Below are positions 26,209-33,906 of a DNA stretch of 62,550 nucleotides, piece by piece. The stretch's first letter is position 1. Each line of letters starts with the position of its first letter. Origin of the DNA: Prevotella sp. (GTDB lineage: Bacteria; Bacteroidota; Bacteroidia; Bacteroidales; Bacteroidaceae); assembly GCA_017475265.1 (NCBI GenBank), contig JAFVFY010000068.1, forward strand, positions 1 to 62,550, in the 5' to 3' direction. The notes beneath the pieces are model-generated. The model was not told the origin of the DNA. It searched no databases and saw nothing but the letters and a program-made list of their open reading frames with translations. The translations under genes and the position numbers were made by a program.

Positions 26209-27018
26209 TTACCTTGGCAGGTTGAAGGCCCTTGTCATCTCGGCCATCTGCTCATCGCTCATGCCTTCGGGCTCGAAGCCCATACAACGGGCGTTGATGT
26301 AAATCTTGGCACTCTTTGAAAGCACGTCTATCTGGTCAAAAGCATCCATCACGTCCTTGCCCTTGGCAAAGACACCGTGCTTCTCCCACATCACCACGTC
26401 GTAGTTCTCCAGTTCCTTCAGCGTACCCTCGGCCAGCTCGTTGCTGCCGGGCAGGGTGTAAGGCACGATGCCCAGTCCCAGCGGACAGAAGGCCTTCGTC
26501 TCGGGAATCATGCTCCACAGGATGCGGGTGAGCACGTCCTTTCCGAGGAATTCACGATGATGGCTCATAGCCACTAGCTCGATGGGGTGGGTGTGTACCG
26601 TAGCCTTATATCCGCTTCCCGTCTCTATTTGGCGTGCATGGACGATGAGGTGGCTGGGCAGTTCGCTGGTGGGCATCACGGGATTGTCGGCGATGATGAC
26701 ATACGAGGCGCAGTCGTCCAGAATACGGATGACGCTGCCGTTGTCCATGGGCCACCGAGCCAAGTCACGCATGCGCTTGCCCGTTCCCTTGCAGTAGAAA
26801 TAGCAACCCTTCAGCGCCGGCAAGGCAATGCCAATCTGCTTCACGTCGCTGATGGCCAGCAGCTGGCGAATCTCGTCGTCCACAAGGTCTGTCACGTTGA
26901 CGGTAATGTTGCCGCCGTTGCGCTCTGCCCATCCGTTCTGCCACAGGTAACCAGCCACTTCAGCTATCTTCTCCACCTCCGCACGCAGGGCGGGGCGGCC
27001 TTCAAGAATACTTTTCAT
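26209..27018 (-). CDS. rhaD: rhamnulose-1-phosphate aldolase
   Basis: The 269-residue class II aldolase splits rhamnulose-1-phosphate into DHAP and lactaldehyde. Visible are NGWAERNGGNITV, the catalytic Glu segment PTSELPSHLIVH, zinc histidines in HTHPIELVAMSHH, and WEKHGVFAKG. I start at MKSILEG (27018); the 14 upstream in-frame residues are not family sequence. No other rhamnose genes are adjacent, but a divergent pectin-type esterase lies next to it, so both may serve rhamnogalacturonan use (inference). Confidence 0.9.
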   Translation of the reverse strand: MKSILEGRPALRAEVEKIAEVAGYLWQNGWAERNGGNITVNVTDLVDDEIRQLLAISDVKQIGIALPALKGCYFYCKGTGKRMRDLARWPMDNGSVIRILDDCASYVIIADNPVMPTSELPSHLIVHARQIETGSGYKATVHTHPIELVAMSHHREFLGKDVLTRILWSMIPETKAFCPLGLGIVPYTLPGSNELAEGTLKELENYDVVMWEKHGVFAKGKDVMDAFDQIDVLSKSAKIYINARCMGFEPEGMSDEQMAEMTRAFNLPR

Positions 27019-27152
27019 AAGTTTTAGTGTTATTTCGGTTAATACAATAATATTATACACAATAACGTCTGAACCAAATAGTTATTGCATGTGATAAAGT
27101 TTAATTTCGGTTATTTTTTGCAAACTACTTTTCGTATGTCAGCCTTTTTGTA

Positions 27153-27160
27153 TACCTTTG
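27153..27160 (+). promoter_or_regulatory. -7 box for esterase gene
   Basis: TACCTTTG, 20 bases before the ATG at 27181. Confidence 0.6.
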
Positions 27161-27180
27161 TCCCGAAATATTGACTCTAA

Positions 27181-28188
27181 ATGAAAAGACTCTTATTTAC
27201 GGTGGCTATTCCTGCCCTAATGATGATGCTCATGGCAGCAACGGCATCTCGACCGACGACCATCTTCATTATCGGCGATTCCACCGCTGCTAACAAGGAT
27301 ATTTCGGGTGGTAAGCAGGAACGGGGATGGGGCATGGCCTTGCAGTGCTTCTTTGATGATAACATCCTGATAGACAACCATGCAGTGAATGGTCGTTCAT
27401 CGCTTAGTTTCATCAACGAGGGGCGCTGGGAAAAGGTGCTGGAGAAGCTTCGTCCTGGTGACTATGTCATCATCCAGTTTGGCCACAACGACGAGAAACC
27501 CAAGGCCGACCGTCATACCGACCCTGGCTCGACCTTCGACTATAATTTGGCGAAATATGTCCGTGAGACCCGTGAGAAAGGTGGCATCCCCGTGCTGATG
27601 AACTGTGTCGTGCGCCGTAATTTCTTCGTCCAAGCACCAGAAAACGATGATGACGAGAAGCTGCGTACTACGACCTTCAAGGACGGTGTGAAGATGGTGG
27701 AGGGTGACAGCCTTATCGACACCCACGGCCTCTACCGAGTGGCTCCCCGTGACGTGGCACAGCGTATGAACTGCCATTTCATCGACGCAAATGCCATCAC
27801 CCACCAACTGGAGCAGGGGCTTGGACGTGAGGCCTCGAAGAAGCTCCACATGTGGTTCCTGCCCGGTGAGGAGCCCAGTGTACCAGATGGCCGGCAAGAC
27901 AATACCCATTATAATATATATGGTGCTCACGTCGTGGCCAGTCTGTTGGCTGATGCCCTCTGCGAGGAGATTCCCCTGCTTAGTAAGTACCGCACCAAGG
28001 CCGACATCACCGTCGACAAGAATGGTCGTGGAGACTTCCTTACACTAACTGATGCTCTGGAACACATAGACCAATCCAAGCCCACCACTATCCAAATCCT
28101 TGGTGGTGAATGGGCGAAGCCCGTGCTCGACAAGAAATCAAAGGTTCAGTTTGCACTTCGTATGGGAGCCATGTGGAAAGAACCTTAA
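27181..28188 (+). CDS. rhamnogalacturonan acetylesterase (CE12-like), with CE8-like stub
   Basis: The 335-residue secreted SGNH hydrolase has a signal peptide to about residue 22, block I IIGDSTAANKD, block III FGHNDEKP and block V DNTHYNIYGA (Asp and His). After about residue 275 it continues as ADITVDKNGRGDFLTLTDAL, the opening of a pectin methylesterase (CE8) beta-helix, but only about 55 residues remain, so the second enzyme is missing. The stop codon sits exactly at the edge of the repeat array that encloses the next gene, which suggests truncation by that insertion. Confidence 0.82.
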   Translation: MKRLLFTVAIPALMMMLMAATASRPTTIFIIGDSTAANKDISGGKQERGWGMALQCFFDDNILIDNHAVNGRSSLSFINEGRWEKVLEKLRPGDYVIIQFGHNDEKPKADRHTDPGSTFDYNLAKYVRETREKGGIPVLMNCVVRRNFFVQAPENDDDEKLRTTTFKDGVKMVEGDSLIDTHGLYRVAPRDVAQRMNCHFIDANAITHQLEQGLGREASKKLHMWFLPGEEPSVPDGRQDNTHYNIYGAHVVASLLADALCEEIPLLSKYRTKADITVDKNGRGDFLTLTDALEHIDQSKPTTIQILGGEWAKPVLDKKSKVQFALRMGAMWKEP

Positions 28189-28274
28189 CACTAATTGGGA
28201 TAAATGCTTTACACAAATTGGGATAAATATATTGATAAATTGAGATAAATATTGACAATTTTGATAAATTGAAG
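28188..28274. repeat. left arm array bracketing GxxExxY gene
   Basis: Units of about 20-24 bp with core AATTGGGATAAAT (first ACACTAATTGGGATAAAT), decaying toward the gene. Its inverted counterpart is at 28710-28802. Confidence 0.8.
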
Positions 28275-28706
28275 ATGACGAGACAAGAGTATATGGATAT
28301 GTATGAAGCCGTTGGAGTGGCAATGGATGTTCATAGTATACTTGGCAGAGGACTGGCCGAGCCGATATACCAAGAAGCCTACGCAATTGAGATGAAACTT
28401 CGCGGTTTGGGGGTTGAGCGGGAAAAGCAACTGAGACTTTACTATAAGGATACGTTGCTGGAAAAAACGTATTATGCAGACTTTTACTACAAAGGTATTG
28501 TCATGGAGTTCAAGTCTGTAGAAGAACTTAGTGCCGAGCATAGGGCACAGTTGTTGAACTATTTGTGCATTGCCAAGCAAGACAGAGGAATCCTTTTCAA
28601 TTTCGGCGAGACAAACCTCCATACCGAGCGCTACCTCTATCTTCCTGCCGAAGACCGTTTTGTCCTGCTTACTCACGACAATTACAAACTCTACGTCTCA
28701 GACTAA
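28275..28706 (+). CDS. GxxExxY protein (PD-(D/E)XK nuclease-like)
   Basis: The 143-residue protein has the name motif as GLAEPIY (within GRGLAEPIYQEAY), then the nuclease-like core YYADFYYKGIVMEFKSVEEL (Asp, then E-x-K). The function of the family is unknown; a nuclease role is inferred from the fold. I choose ATG 28275 (MTRQEYM) over TTG 28269. Both flanks are inverted copies of the same repeat, so the gene looks like cargo in a repeat-bounded cassette. Confidence 0.85.
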   Translation: MTRQEYMDMYEAVGVAMDVHSILGRGLAEPIYQEAYAIEMKLRGLGVEREKQLRLYYKDTLLEKTYYADFYYKGIVMEFKSVEELSAEHRAQLLNYLCIAKQDRGILFNFGETNLHTERYLYLPAEDRFVLLTHDNYKLYVSD

Positions 28707-28709
28707 TCC

Positions 28710-28802
28710 ATTTCTCCCAATTTGTGCATAATTATTTCTCCCAATTAGCGTAAAATATTTATCCCAATTAGTGAAAGTATTTCTCCAAATTAGTGTAAAA
28801 GT
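28710..28802. repeat. right arm array bracketing GxxExxY gene
   Basis: Four units with core ATTTCTCCCAATTAGTGTAA, the inverse of the left arm. Confidence 0.8.
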
Positions 28803-28822
28803 AAAACCTTATAATTATATTT

Positions 28823-30445
28823 ATGTCACAACAAGCAATTCAAAAGACTTTGCGCGACTCCGCTGGGATGCGGTGGACGGCGCTGCTGCTCTTGGCTCTC
28901 GCCATGTTCTGCAGCTACATTTTCATGGACATCCTCTCACCTATTAAAGACCTGATGCAGGAAACCCGAGGCTGGGACTCCACGGCTTTCGGTACGATGC
29001 AGGGCTCAGAGGTGTTCCTCAACGTTTTTGCGTTCTTCCTCATCTTTGCTGGTATCATCCTCGACAAGATGGGCGTCCGCTTCACCGCCGTGCTCTCTGC
29101 CGTGGTGATGCTCGTTGGAGCCGTCATCAAGTGGTACGCTGTCTCTGAGGCATTTACGGGCAGTGGCTTAGAGCAGTGGTTCACCGACAATCTCAACTAC
29201 ATCCCGCTCTTCGACGAGTTGGGTGTCAGCCCCTTCTACGAGGGCATGCCCGCCTCGGCGAAGTTCGCCGCCAGCGGCTTTATGATCTTCGGCTGCGGCT
29301 GTGAGATGGCTGGTATTACCGTCAGCCGAGGTATCGTGAAGTGGTTCAAGGGCCGTGAGATGGCCTTGGCTATGGGTTCCGAGATGGCCCTCGCCCGCCT
29401 GGGTGTTGCCACGTGTATGATTTTCTCGCCCTTCTTCGCCCGTCTGGGTGGCCATGTCAGCGTTACCCGCTCGGTAGCCTTTGGTGTGGTACTGATGTGT
29501 ATCGCCCTGATTATGACCATTGTCTATTTCTTCATGGACCGCAAGCTTGACGCACAGACTGGTGAGGCAGAGGAGAAGGACGACCCGTTCAAGGTCAGCG
29601 ACATTGGGAAGATTCTCAGCGACGGCGGTTTCTGGCTCGTCGCTCTGCTCTGCGTGCTCTATTACTCAGCTATCTTCCCCTTCCAGAAGTACGCCGTGAA
29701 TATGCTGCAATGTAACCTCACCCTGACGCTCCCCGAGGAAGGCTCGTTCTGGGCTTCCAGCACCGTCACCCTTGTGCAGTATGTCATCATGCTCATTGTG
29801 GCCGCCGCTGGCTTTGCCTCCAACTTCCAGAAAAAGACCGGGGTGAAGTACGGTCTGTTGGCCGTGAGTATTGCCGCCCTCATCACCTACTGCTATATGG
29901 GCTTTATGCGTCAGTCAGCAGAATCTATCTTTGCCGTATTCCCCTTGCTGGCCGTGCTCATCACACCTATCCTCGGCAGCTATGTAGACCATAAGGGCAA
30001 GGCTGCTTCGATGCTCGTCCTCGGCTCGCTGCTGCTCATCGCCTGCCACCTCACGTTTGCCTTCATCCTGCCCATGTTCAAGGGTTCGGCTGTGGGTGGC
30101 ATCGCCATTGCCTACATCACCATCCTGGTGCTCGGCTCGTCGTTCTCGCTGGTTCCTGCATCACTTTGGCCTTCCGTACCTAAGTTGGTTGATGCCAAGG
30201 TGATAGGTTCTGCCTACGCACTTATTTTCTGGATTCAGAACATTGGCCTTTGGCTTTTCCCGTTGCTTATCGGTAAGGTGCTCGACGCCACCAACCCTGG
30301 CGTCACCGACCCCACGCAGTTCGACTATACCGCCCCGCTGGTGATGCTCGCCTGTCTGGGTGTGGCTGCCCTCATCCTTGGCCTCGTGCTGAAGGTTGTC
30401 GACCGCAAGCGTGGCCTCGGTCTGGAGGAACCCAACATCAAGTGA
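28823..30445 (+). CDS. MFS transporter
   Basis: The 540-residue inner-membrane protein has about 12 hydrophobic segments. It starts MSQQAIQKTLRDSAGMRWTA with the first membrane span at about 18-38. Loop motifs DKMGVRF and WFKGREMALAMGSEMALARL fit the major facilitator fold; an extended loop is near residues 105-140. The substrate cannot be predicted. It leads an operon with a TPR protein and a wecB-like epimerase. Confidence 0.85.
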   Translation: MSQQAIQKTLRDSAGMRWTALLLLALAMFCSYIFMDILSPIKDLMQETRGWDSTAFGTMQGSEVFLNVFAFFLIFAGIILDKMGVRFTAVLSAVVMLVGAVIKWYAVSEAFTGSGLEQWFTDNLNYIPLFDELGVSPFYEGMPASAKFAASGFMIFGCGCEMAGITVSRGIVKWFKGREMALAMGSEMALARLGVATCMIFSPFFARLGGHVSVTRSVAFGVVLMCIALIMTIVYFFMDRKLDAQTGEAEEKDDPFKVSDIGKILSDGGFWLVALLCVLYYSAIFPFQKYAVNMLQCNLTLTLPEEGSFWASSTVTLVQYVIMLIVAAAGFASNFQKKTGVKYGLLAVSIAALITYCYMGFMRQSAESIFAVFPLLAVLITPILGSYVDHKGKAASMLVLGSLLLIACHLTFAFILPMFKGSAVGGIAIAYITILVLGSSFSLVPASLWPSVPKLVDAKVIGSAYALIFWIQNIGLWLFPLLIGKVLDATNPGVTDPTQFDYTAPLVMLACLGVAALILGLVLKVVDRKRGLGLEEPNIK

Positions 30446-30460
30446 GGATTGAGAGTTGAG

Positions 30461-30577
30461 AATTGAGAAATATGATTACCTTTGGATTCAGTATTATGAC
30501 AAAGAAGTGTGAAGGCAATGTATGGTTGCCGATGGTAATCATATTTCTCATTTTTCATTTCTTGTTTCTCACTTCTA
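30461..30577. repeat. inverted arms at the start of the TPR gene
   Basis: GAGAAATATGATTACC (about 30465-30480) is matched by GGTAATCATATTTCTC (30534-30549), with flanking TTGAGA and TTTCTCATTTTTCATTTC simple repeats. The right arm codes for the signal-peptide core of the TPR protein. Confidence 0.75.
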
Positions 30578-31683
30578 GTACTGCAATTGCCCAGCGTAAG
30601 GAGCTTAGCCAGGCACGTACCTTCATCAAGAACAAGAAGTTTGACGATGCAGAGAAGCTGATAGCCCCCTTGCTGAAGGACTCTGCCAACCGTAAGAACA
30701 GCCGGTTGTGGGAAGCTCTCTACGACATCGTCCACGGCAAATATGCCCAGGCCAACGAGCGTCTCTACCTGAAACAGAAGCAGGACACCGCTGCTTTCTT
30801 CGCCCTAGCCCGCCGTATGGTGAGTGTTGCCGAGACCCTCGACAGCCTTACTGACCATGACCGCAAGAGTAACTCTTCGGAGCAGCATGTTCATCGTGTG
30901 AACCTCTTCAACGGCGGCATCTATTTTGTCCGCAAGGCCAAGTGGAAGGAGGCCTACGACTACATGGAGTCCTACATTGACTGTGCCCGCCAGCCCCTTT
31001 TCGAGGCCTACCACTACGACTCCCTCGACCAACGTATGCCCCAAGCAGGCTACTGGGCCACCTACAGCGGCTACAGGCTCCACGACCCTGTGCTTACCTT
31101 GCGTCATCGTGAACTGGCGTTGCGCGACTCGTCCAAAGCTGACTTCACACTTCAGTTCATTGCTGAGGCCAGACTATGGCTGAAAGACAATGAGTTATAC
31201 CTCCAGACGCTGCAAGAAGGATTCCGCCGCTACCCCCTCTTCCCCTATTTCTTCCCCCGTCTCTTCGATGTCTACACTAGTCGAGGTGAGTACGACCGTG
31301 CCCTTGCCGTAGCCGACAGCGCCCTTGCCGTTAGCGACTCCTCGCAACTCTTCCTTTTCGCCAAAAGCACCACCTTGTTGGCTATGGGACGTTATGCTGA
31401 GAGCATCAAGATAGGCGAGAAGATTATTGAACTAAATGATAGTATGCCAGAGCCATACTTCAACGTTGGAACGGCCTATATCAACATCGCCGACCGCCTC
31501 GATACCCGCAGGGAGCGCAAGCTTGTCAAGCAGGCCTACCAAAAGGCCCAACCCTTCATGGAGCATTACCGCGCCCTCCGACCAGACGAGAAACAGAAGT
31601 GGGGACCGGCTCTCTACCGCATATACCTCAACCTCAATATGGGTAAGCAATTCGATGAAATCGACCGATTACTGAAACAATAA
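30496..31683 (+). CDS. exported tetratricopeptide-repeat protein
   Basis: The 395-residue protein starts, as I choose it, MTKKCEGNVW, giving a basic n-region before the hydrophobic core VIIFLIFHFLFLTSSTAIA; TTG 30463, ATG 30472 and ATG 30532 are alternatives. The mature part is alpha-helical TPR-like: REKEL-type helices near ARTFIKNKKFDDAEKLIAPL, EYDRALAVADSALAVSDSSQ, GRYAESIKIGEKIIELND and EPYFNVGTAYINIADRL. Function unknown. It follows the MFS gene and is followed 2 bases later by wecB. Confidence 0.75.
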   Translation: MTKKCEGNVWLPMVIIFLIFHFLFLTSSTAIAQRKELSQARTFIKNKKFDDAEKLIAPLLKDSANRKNSRLWEALYDIVHGKYAQANERLYLKQKQDTAAFFALARRMVSVAETLDSLTDHDRKSNSSEQHVHRVNLFNGGIYFVRKAKWKEAYDYMESYIDCARQPLFEAYHYDSLDQRMPQAGYWATYSGYRLHDPVLTLRHRELALRDSSKADFTLQFIAEARLWLKDNELYLQTLQEGFRRYPLFPYFFPRLFDVYTSRGEYDRALAVADSALAVSDSSQLFLFAKSTTLLAMGRYAESIKIGEKIIELNDSMPEPYFNVGTAYINIADRLDTRRERKLVKQAYQKAQPFMEHYRALRPDEKQKWGPALYRIYLNLNMGKQFDEIDRLLKQ

Positions 31684-31685
31684 AT

Positions 31686-32798
31686 ATGAAGAATATTTGT
31701 GTTGTAGTGGGCGCACGCCCCAACTTCGTGAAAGTGGCTCCGCTGATACGTGCCATAGAGCACAGCGAGCAAGGAGTCTATACGCTGGTATATGCCGGTT
31801 GTGACGATGATCCCACGCTGGAGTCCACGCTCTTCGAAGACCTTCAGATGCCCCGCCCTGACGTGTTTCTGGGTGTCGGTAGCAGCAGTCTGAACGAAAT
31901 CACCAGTCAGGTGATGGCACGCTTCGACGCCTTTCTCGACGAGCACCCCGTCGACGTGGTCATCGTTGTCGATGACCTTGCCTCTACTATGGCCGCTGCT
32001 ATCGTGGCCAAGAAGCGCGGCCTCACGCTGGCACACCTTGTGGCCGGCACGCGCTCCTTCGACATGAAGATGCCCAAAGAGGTCAACCGCCTCGTCATCG
32101 ATGCTCTCTCCGACATCCTTTTCACCGCAGGTGTACGTAGCAACAGCGTCGCCACCCGCGAGCAGGCCGAGGGTTCCACCACCTACATGGTGGGCAACAT
32201 CCTCATGGACTCCCTGCGCTTCTGCCAGCCACGGCTCCGCAAGCCAGACATCGACGTTGAGGAAGGGAAATATCTGGTGTTCACCATCAATCGCCGAGCC
32301 TTGCTTTCCGACCCCGAGAAACTCTCCCAGTTGTTGCAAGCCATTGTCACTTCAGCTGGCGACACGCCTATCATCGCACCGTTGCGCGACGAAGCCCGTC
32401 AGGCCATTGAACATTCACTATTGACCATTGACCATTACACTGCCAATAAAGTTCAATGCTCAATAGTCAATGGTCAACGGTCATTGGTCAATATTCAATC
32501 TCCGCTCTCTTACCTCGAGTTTGGCTGGCTCACCGCCCATGCCCGTGGCATCATCACTGACAGCGGCAACGTTGCTGAAGAGGCCACCTTCAATGGCGTG
32601 CCCTGCATTACCCTCAACAGCTATACCGAGCATCAGGAGACCGTCACCCAAGGCACCAACGTTCTCGTAGGCGAAGATTCTGAACGCCTCGCACAGGCTG
32701 TCAGTCAGATGGTGGGTGGACAATGGAAATCCGGCTCCCTGCCAGACCGTTGGGACGGACGCACGGCAGAGCGCATCGTTAAAATATTGATTGACTAA
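31686..32798 (+). CDS. wecB: UDP-N-acetylglucosamine 2-epimerase
   Basis: The 370-residue enzyme interconverts UDP-GlcNAc and UDP-ManNAc for surface polysaccharide. It starts VVVGARPNFVKVAPLIRAIE. The C-terminal binding motif is ITDSGNVAEEATFNGVPCIT, then TEHQETVTQGTN. Residues about 241-275 (EHSLLTIDHYTANKVQ and on) are encoded by an inverted TTGACCATTGACC repeat pair in frame between the two Rossmann domains; the sequence on each side is normal family sequence. Confidence 0.9.
   Translation: MKNICVVVGARPNFVKVAPLIRAIEHSEQGVYTLVYAGCDDDPTLESTLFEDLQMPRPDVFLGVGSSSLNEITSQVMARFDAFLDEHPVDVVIVVDDLASTMAAAIVAKKRGLTLAHLVAGTRSFDMKMPKEVNRLVIDALSDILFTAGVRSNSVATREQAEGSTTYMVGNILMDSLRFCQPRLRKPDIDVEEGKYLVFTINRRALLSDPEKLSQLLQAIVTSAGDTPIIAPLRDEARQAIEHSLLTIDHYTANKVQCSIVNGQRSLVNIQSPLSYLEFGWLTAHARGIITDSGNVAEEATFNGVPCITLNSYTEHQETVTQGTNVLVGEDSERLAQAVSQMVGGQWKSGSLPDRWDGRTAERIVKILID
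32407..32500. repeat. inverted TTGACCATTGACC arms inside wecB
   Basis: Left arm ATTGACCATTGACCATT, a spacer of about 30-35 bases, then right arm TCAATGGTCAACGGTCATTG and GTCAA. All in frame. Confidence 0.85.
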
Positions 32799-32813
32799 GA
32801 GTGTTACGATATT

Positions 32814-32841
32814 ACATCCCAGTATTGATCTGGGTGTAAGA
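32814..32841. terminator. hairpin between convergent genes
   Basis: TTACATCCCAG (32814-32824) pairs with CTGGGTGTAA (32832-32841) with one bulge. It is the likely end signal for wecB and perhaps the Crp gene. Confidence 0.45.
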
Positions 32842-32861
32842 ACTTCTTCCCCCGCTAAGTA

Positions 32862-33461
32862 TTATCCGTTCAAAAGAACGGCGGTACGGACACGACTGAG
32901 GGTCTCAGGTGTCATCTGCAGGTAGCTTGCGATGTAGACGAGTGGTGCACGGAGGACGAGCTGGGGCGTGCTCTTCACGAGCTTCTGGTAGCGGTCTTGG
33001 GCACTCTCGAAGCGTAGCATGTCGGCACGCTGCTGACTGATGATGAGCGACTCCTCGAGTATTTTGCGGTAGAGCATCTGTATGTTCACGCTCTTGATGG
33101 CTGCCGCCTCCAGTTCGCGCATGGGTATCTCAAAGAGAATGGTAGGCTCGAGTGCCTGGATAATCTGGTGGGAGGGCGTCTCGTGAAACAGGCTCTCGAT
33201 GCTCATGCAGATGGTGTTCTCCGTAGCCATGTACTCGGTGAGCTCTTTTTTGTTCTTGAAATAGAACTGACGCACGAGGCCCTTCACTATCCAGTAGATG
33301 CTCTGGCACACCTCTCCCTCGTCAAGGATGCGTGCACCCTTGGGATATTTCCTGGGCACAAGGATTTCCTCGAGGATGTCGAGCTCCTCGTGGGTCATCG
33401 TACTGTATCTGCGGGCCAGTTCGCGGGCCACGTCGCGGGTAGTTAAACTTAGGTTAGCCAT
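32862..33461 (-). CDS. Crp/Fnr-family transcription regulator
   Basis: The 199-residue protein has an N-terminal cyclic-nucleotide-binding fold (YPKGARILDEGEVCQSIYWI, then VKGLVRQFYFKNKKELTEYM) and a C-terminal helix-turn-helix (APLVYIASYLQMTPETLSRV). There is no cysteine cluster, so it is not an Fnr-type iron-sulfur sensor. The ligand is unknown. The ATG lies 5 bases from the repeat arm at 33466. Confidence 0.85.
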   Translation of the reverse strand: MANLSLTTRDVARELARRYSTMTHEELDILEEILVPRKYPKGARILDEGEVCQSIYWIVKGLVRQFYFKNKKELTEYMATENTICMSIESLFHETPSHQIIQALEPTILFEIPMRELEAAAIKSVNIQMLYRKILEESLIISQQRADMLRFESAQDRYQKLVKSTPQLVLRAPLVYIASYLQMTPETLSRVRTAVLLNG

Positions 33462-33465
33462 TGGT

Positions 33466-33499
33466 ACAATAAACGTTAAACAATAACCAATAACCGTTA
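33466..33499. repeat. left arm bracketing four-helix-bundle gene
   Basis: ACAATAAAC..AACAATAACCAATAACC simple repeat. It contains the stop codon of the small gene. The inverse arm is at 33871-33903. Confidence 0.75.
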
Positions 33500-33856
33500 T
33501 TTCTCCGATTCCTTGGCTTTTTTGATTATATTAATTAATGTTGCAGATATTTTACTGTTGTCATTATAAATAGAATTGAATGCTCCCTCGTCGATATATC
33601 CTGTCTCATACAATAACTCTAACCAATACTCCGTTTCACTCGATTCCTTGAGGGCAATGCACATTTTGCTAATAAAGTCGGCTTTACTCTGAGCGTAGAT
33701 GCTCTCGCGAATATTTGCTCCAATACTGGTTCCGCTTCGCATGACTTGCTTCGCCATCGTGAACTCATGTTTTTCTGTGGCAAGAAATTGATAGAGTTTA
33801 ACAATGCGTTTTGCGAAGTCCTTTGATAATTGTGCTGTCGGATTGTTCTTGTCCAT
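33497..33856 (-). CDS. four-helix-bundle protein (S23/TIGR02436 type)
   Basis: The 119-residue, all-helical protein has family motifs LSKDFAKRIVKLYQFL, QVMRSGTSIGANIRES and SKADFISKMCIALKESSETE, then YWLELLYETGYI. These proteins were first seen in intervening sequences of 23S rRNA genes and share a fold with the Avd partner of retroelement reverse transcriptases; their job is unknown. Here the gene lies between a Crp gene and lepA and is enclosed by inverted AATAACCAATAA-type repeat arms. Confidence 0.88.
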   Translation of the reverse strand: MDKNNPTAQLSKDFAKRIVKLYQFLATEKHEFTMAKQVMRSGTSIGANIRESIYAQSKADFISKMCIALKESSETEYWLELLYETGYIDEGAFNSIYNDNSKISATLINIIKKAKESEK

Positions 33857-33870
33857 TGCTACGCGCAGCC

Positions 33871-33903
33871 AACGTTTATTGTTTATTGGTTATTGTTTAT
33901 TGT
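33871..33903. repeat. right arm bracketing four-helix-bundle gene
   Basis: AACGTTTATTGTTTATTGGT and following TATTGTTTATTGT, the inverse of the left arm; it ends 3 bases before lepA's stop. Confidence 0.75.
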
Positions 33904-33906
33904 AAA

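Noticed and set aside
28138-28676. Minus-strand open frames across the GxxExxY bracket
   Set aside because: They come from AT-rich repeat arms read in antisense and overlap a well-supported plus-strand gene.
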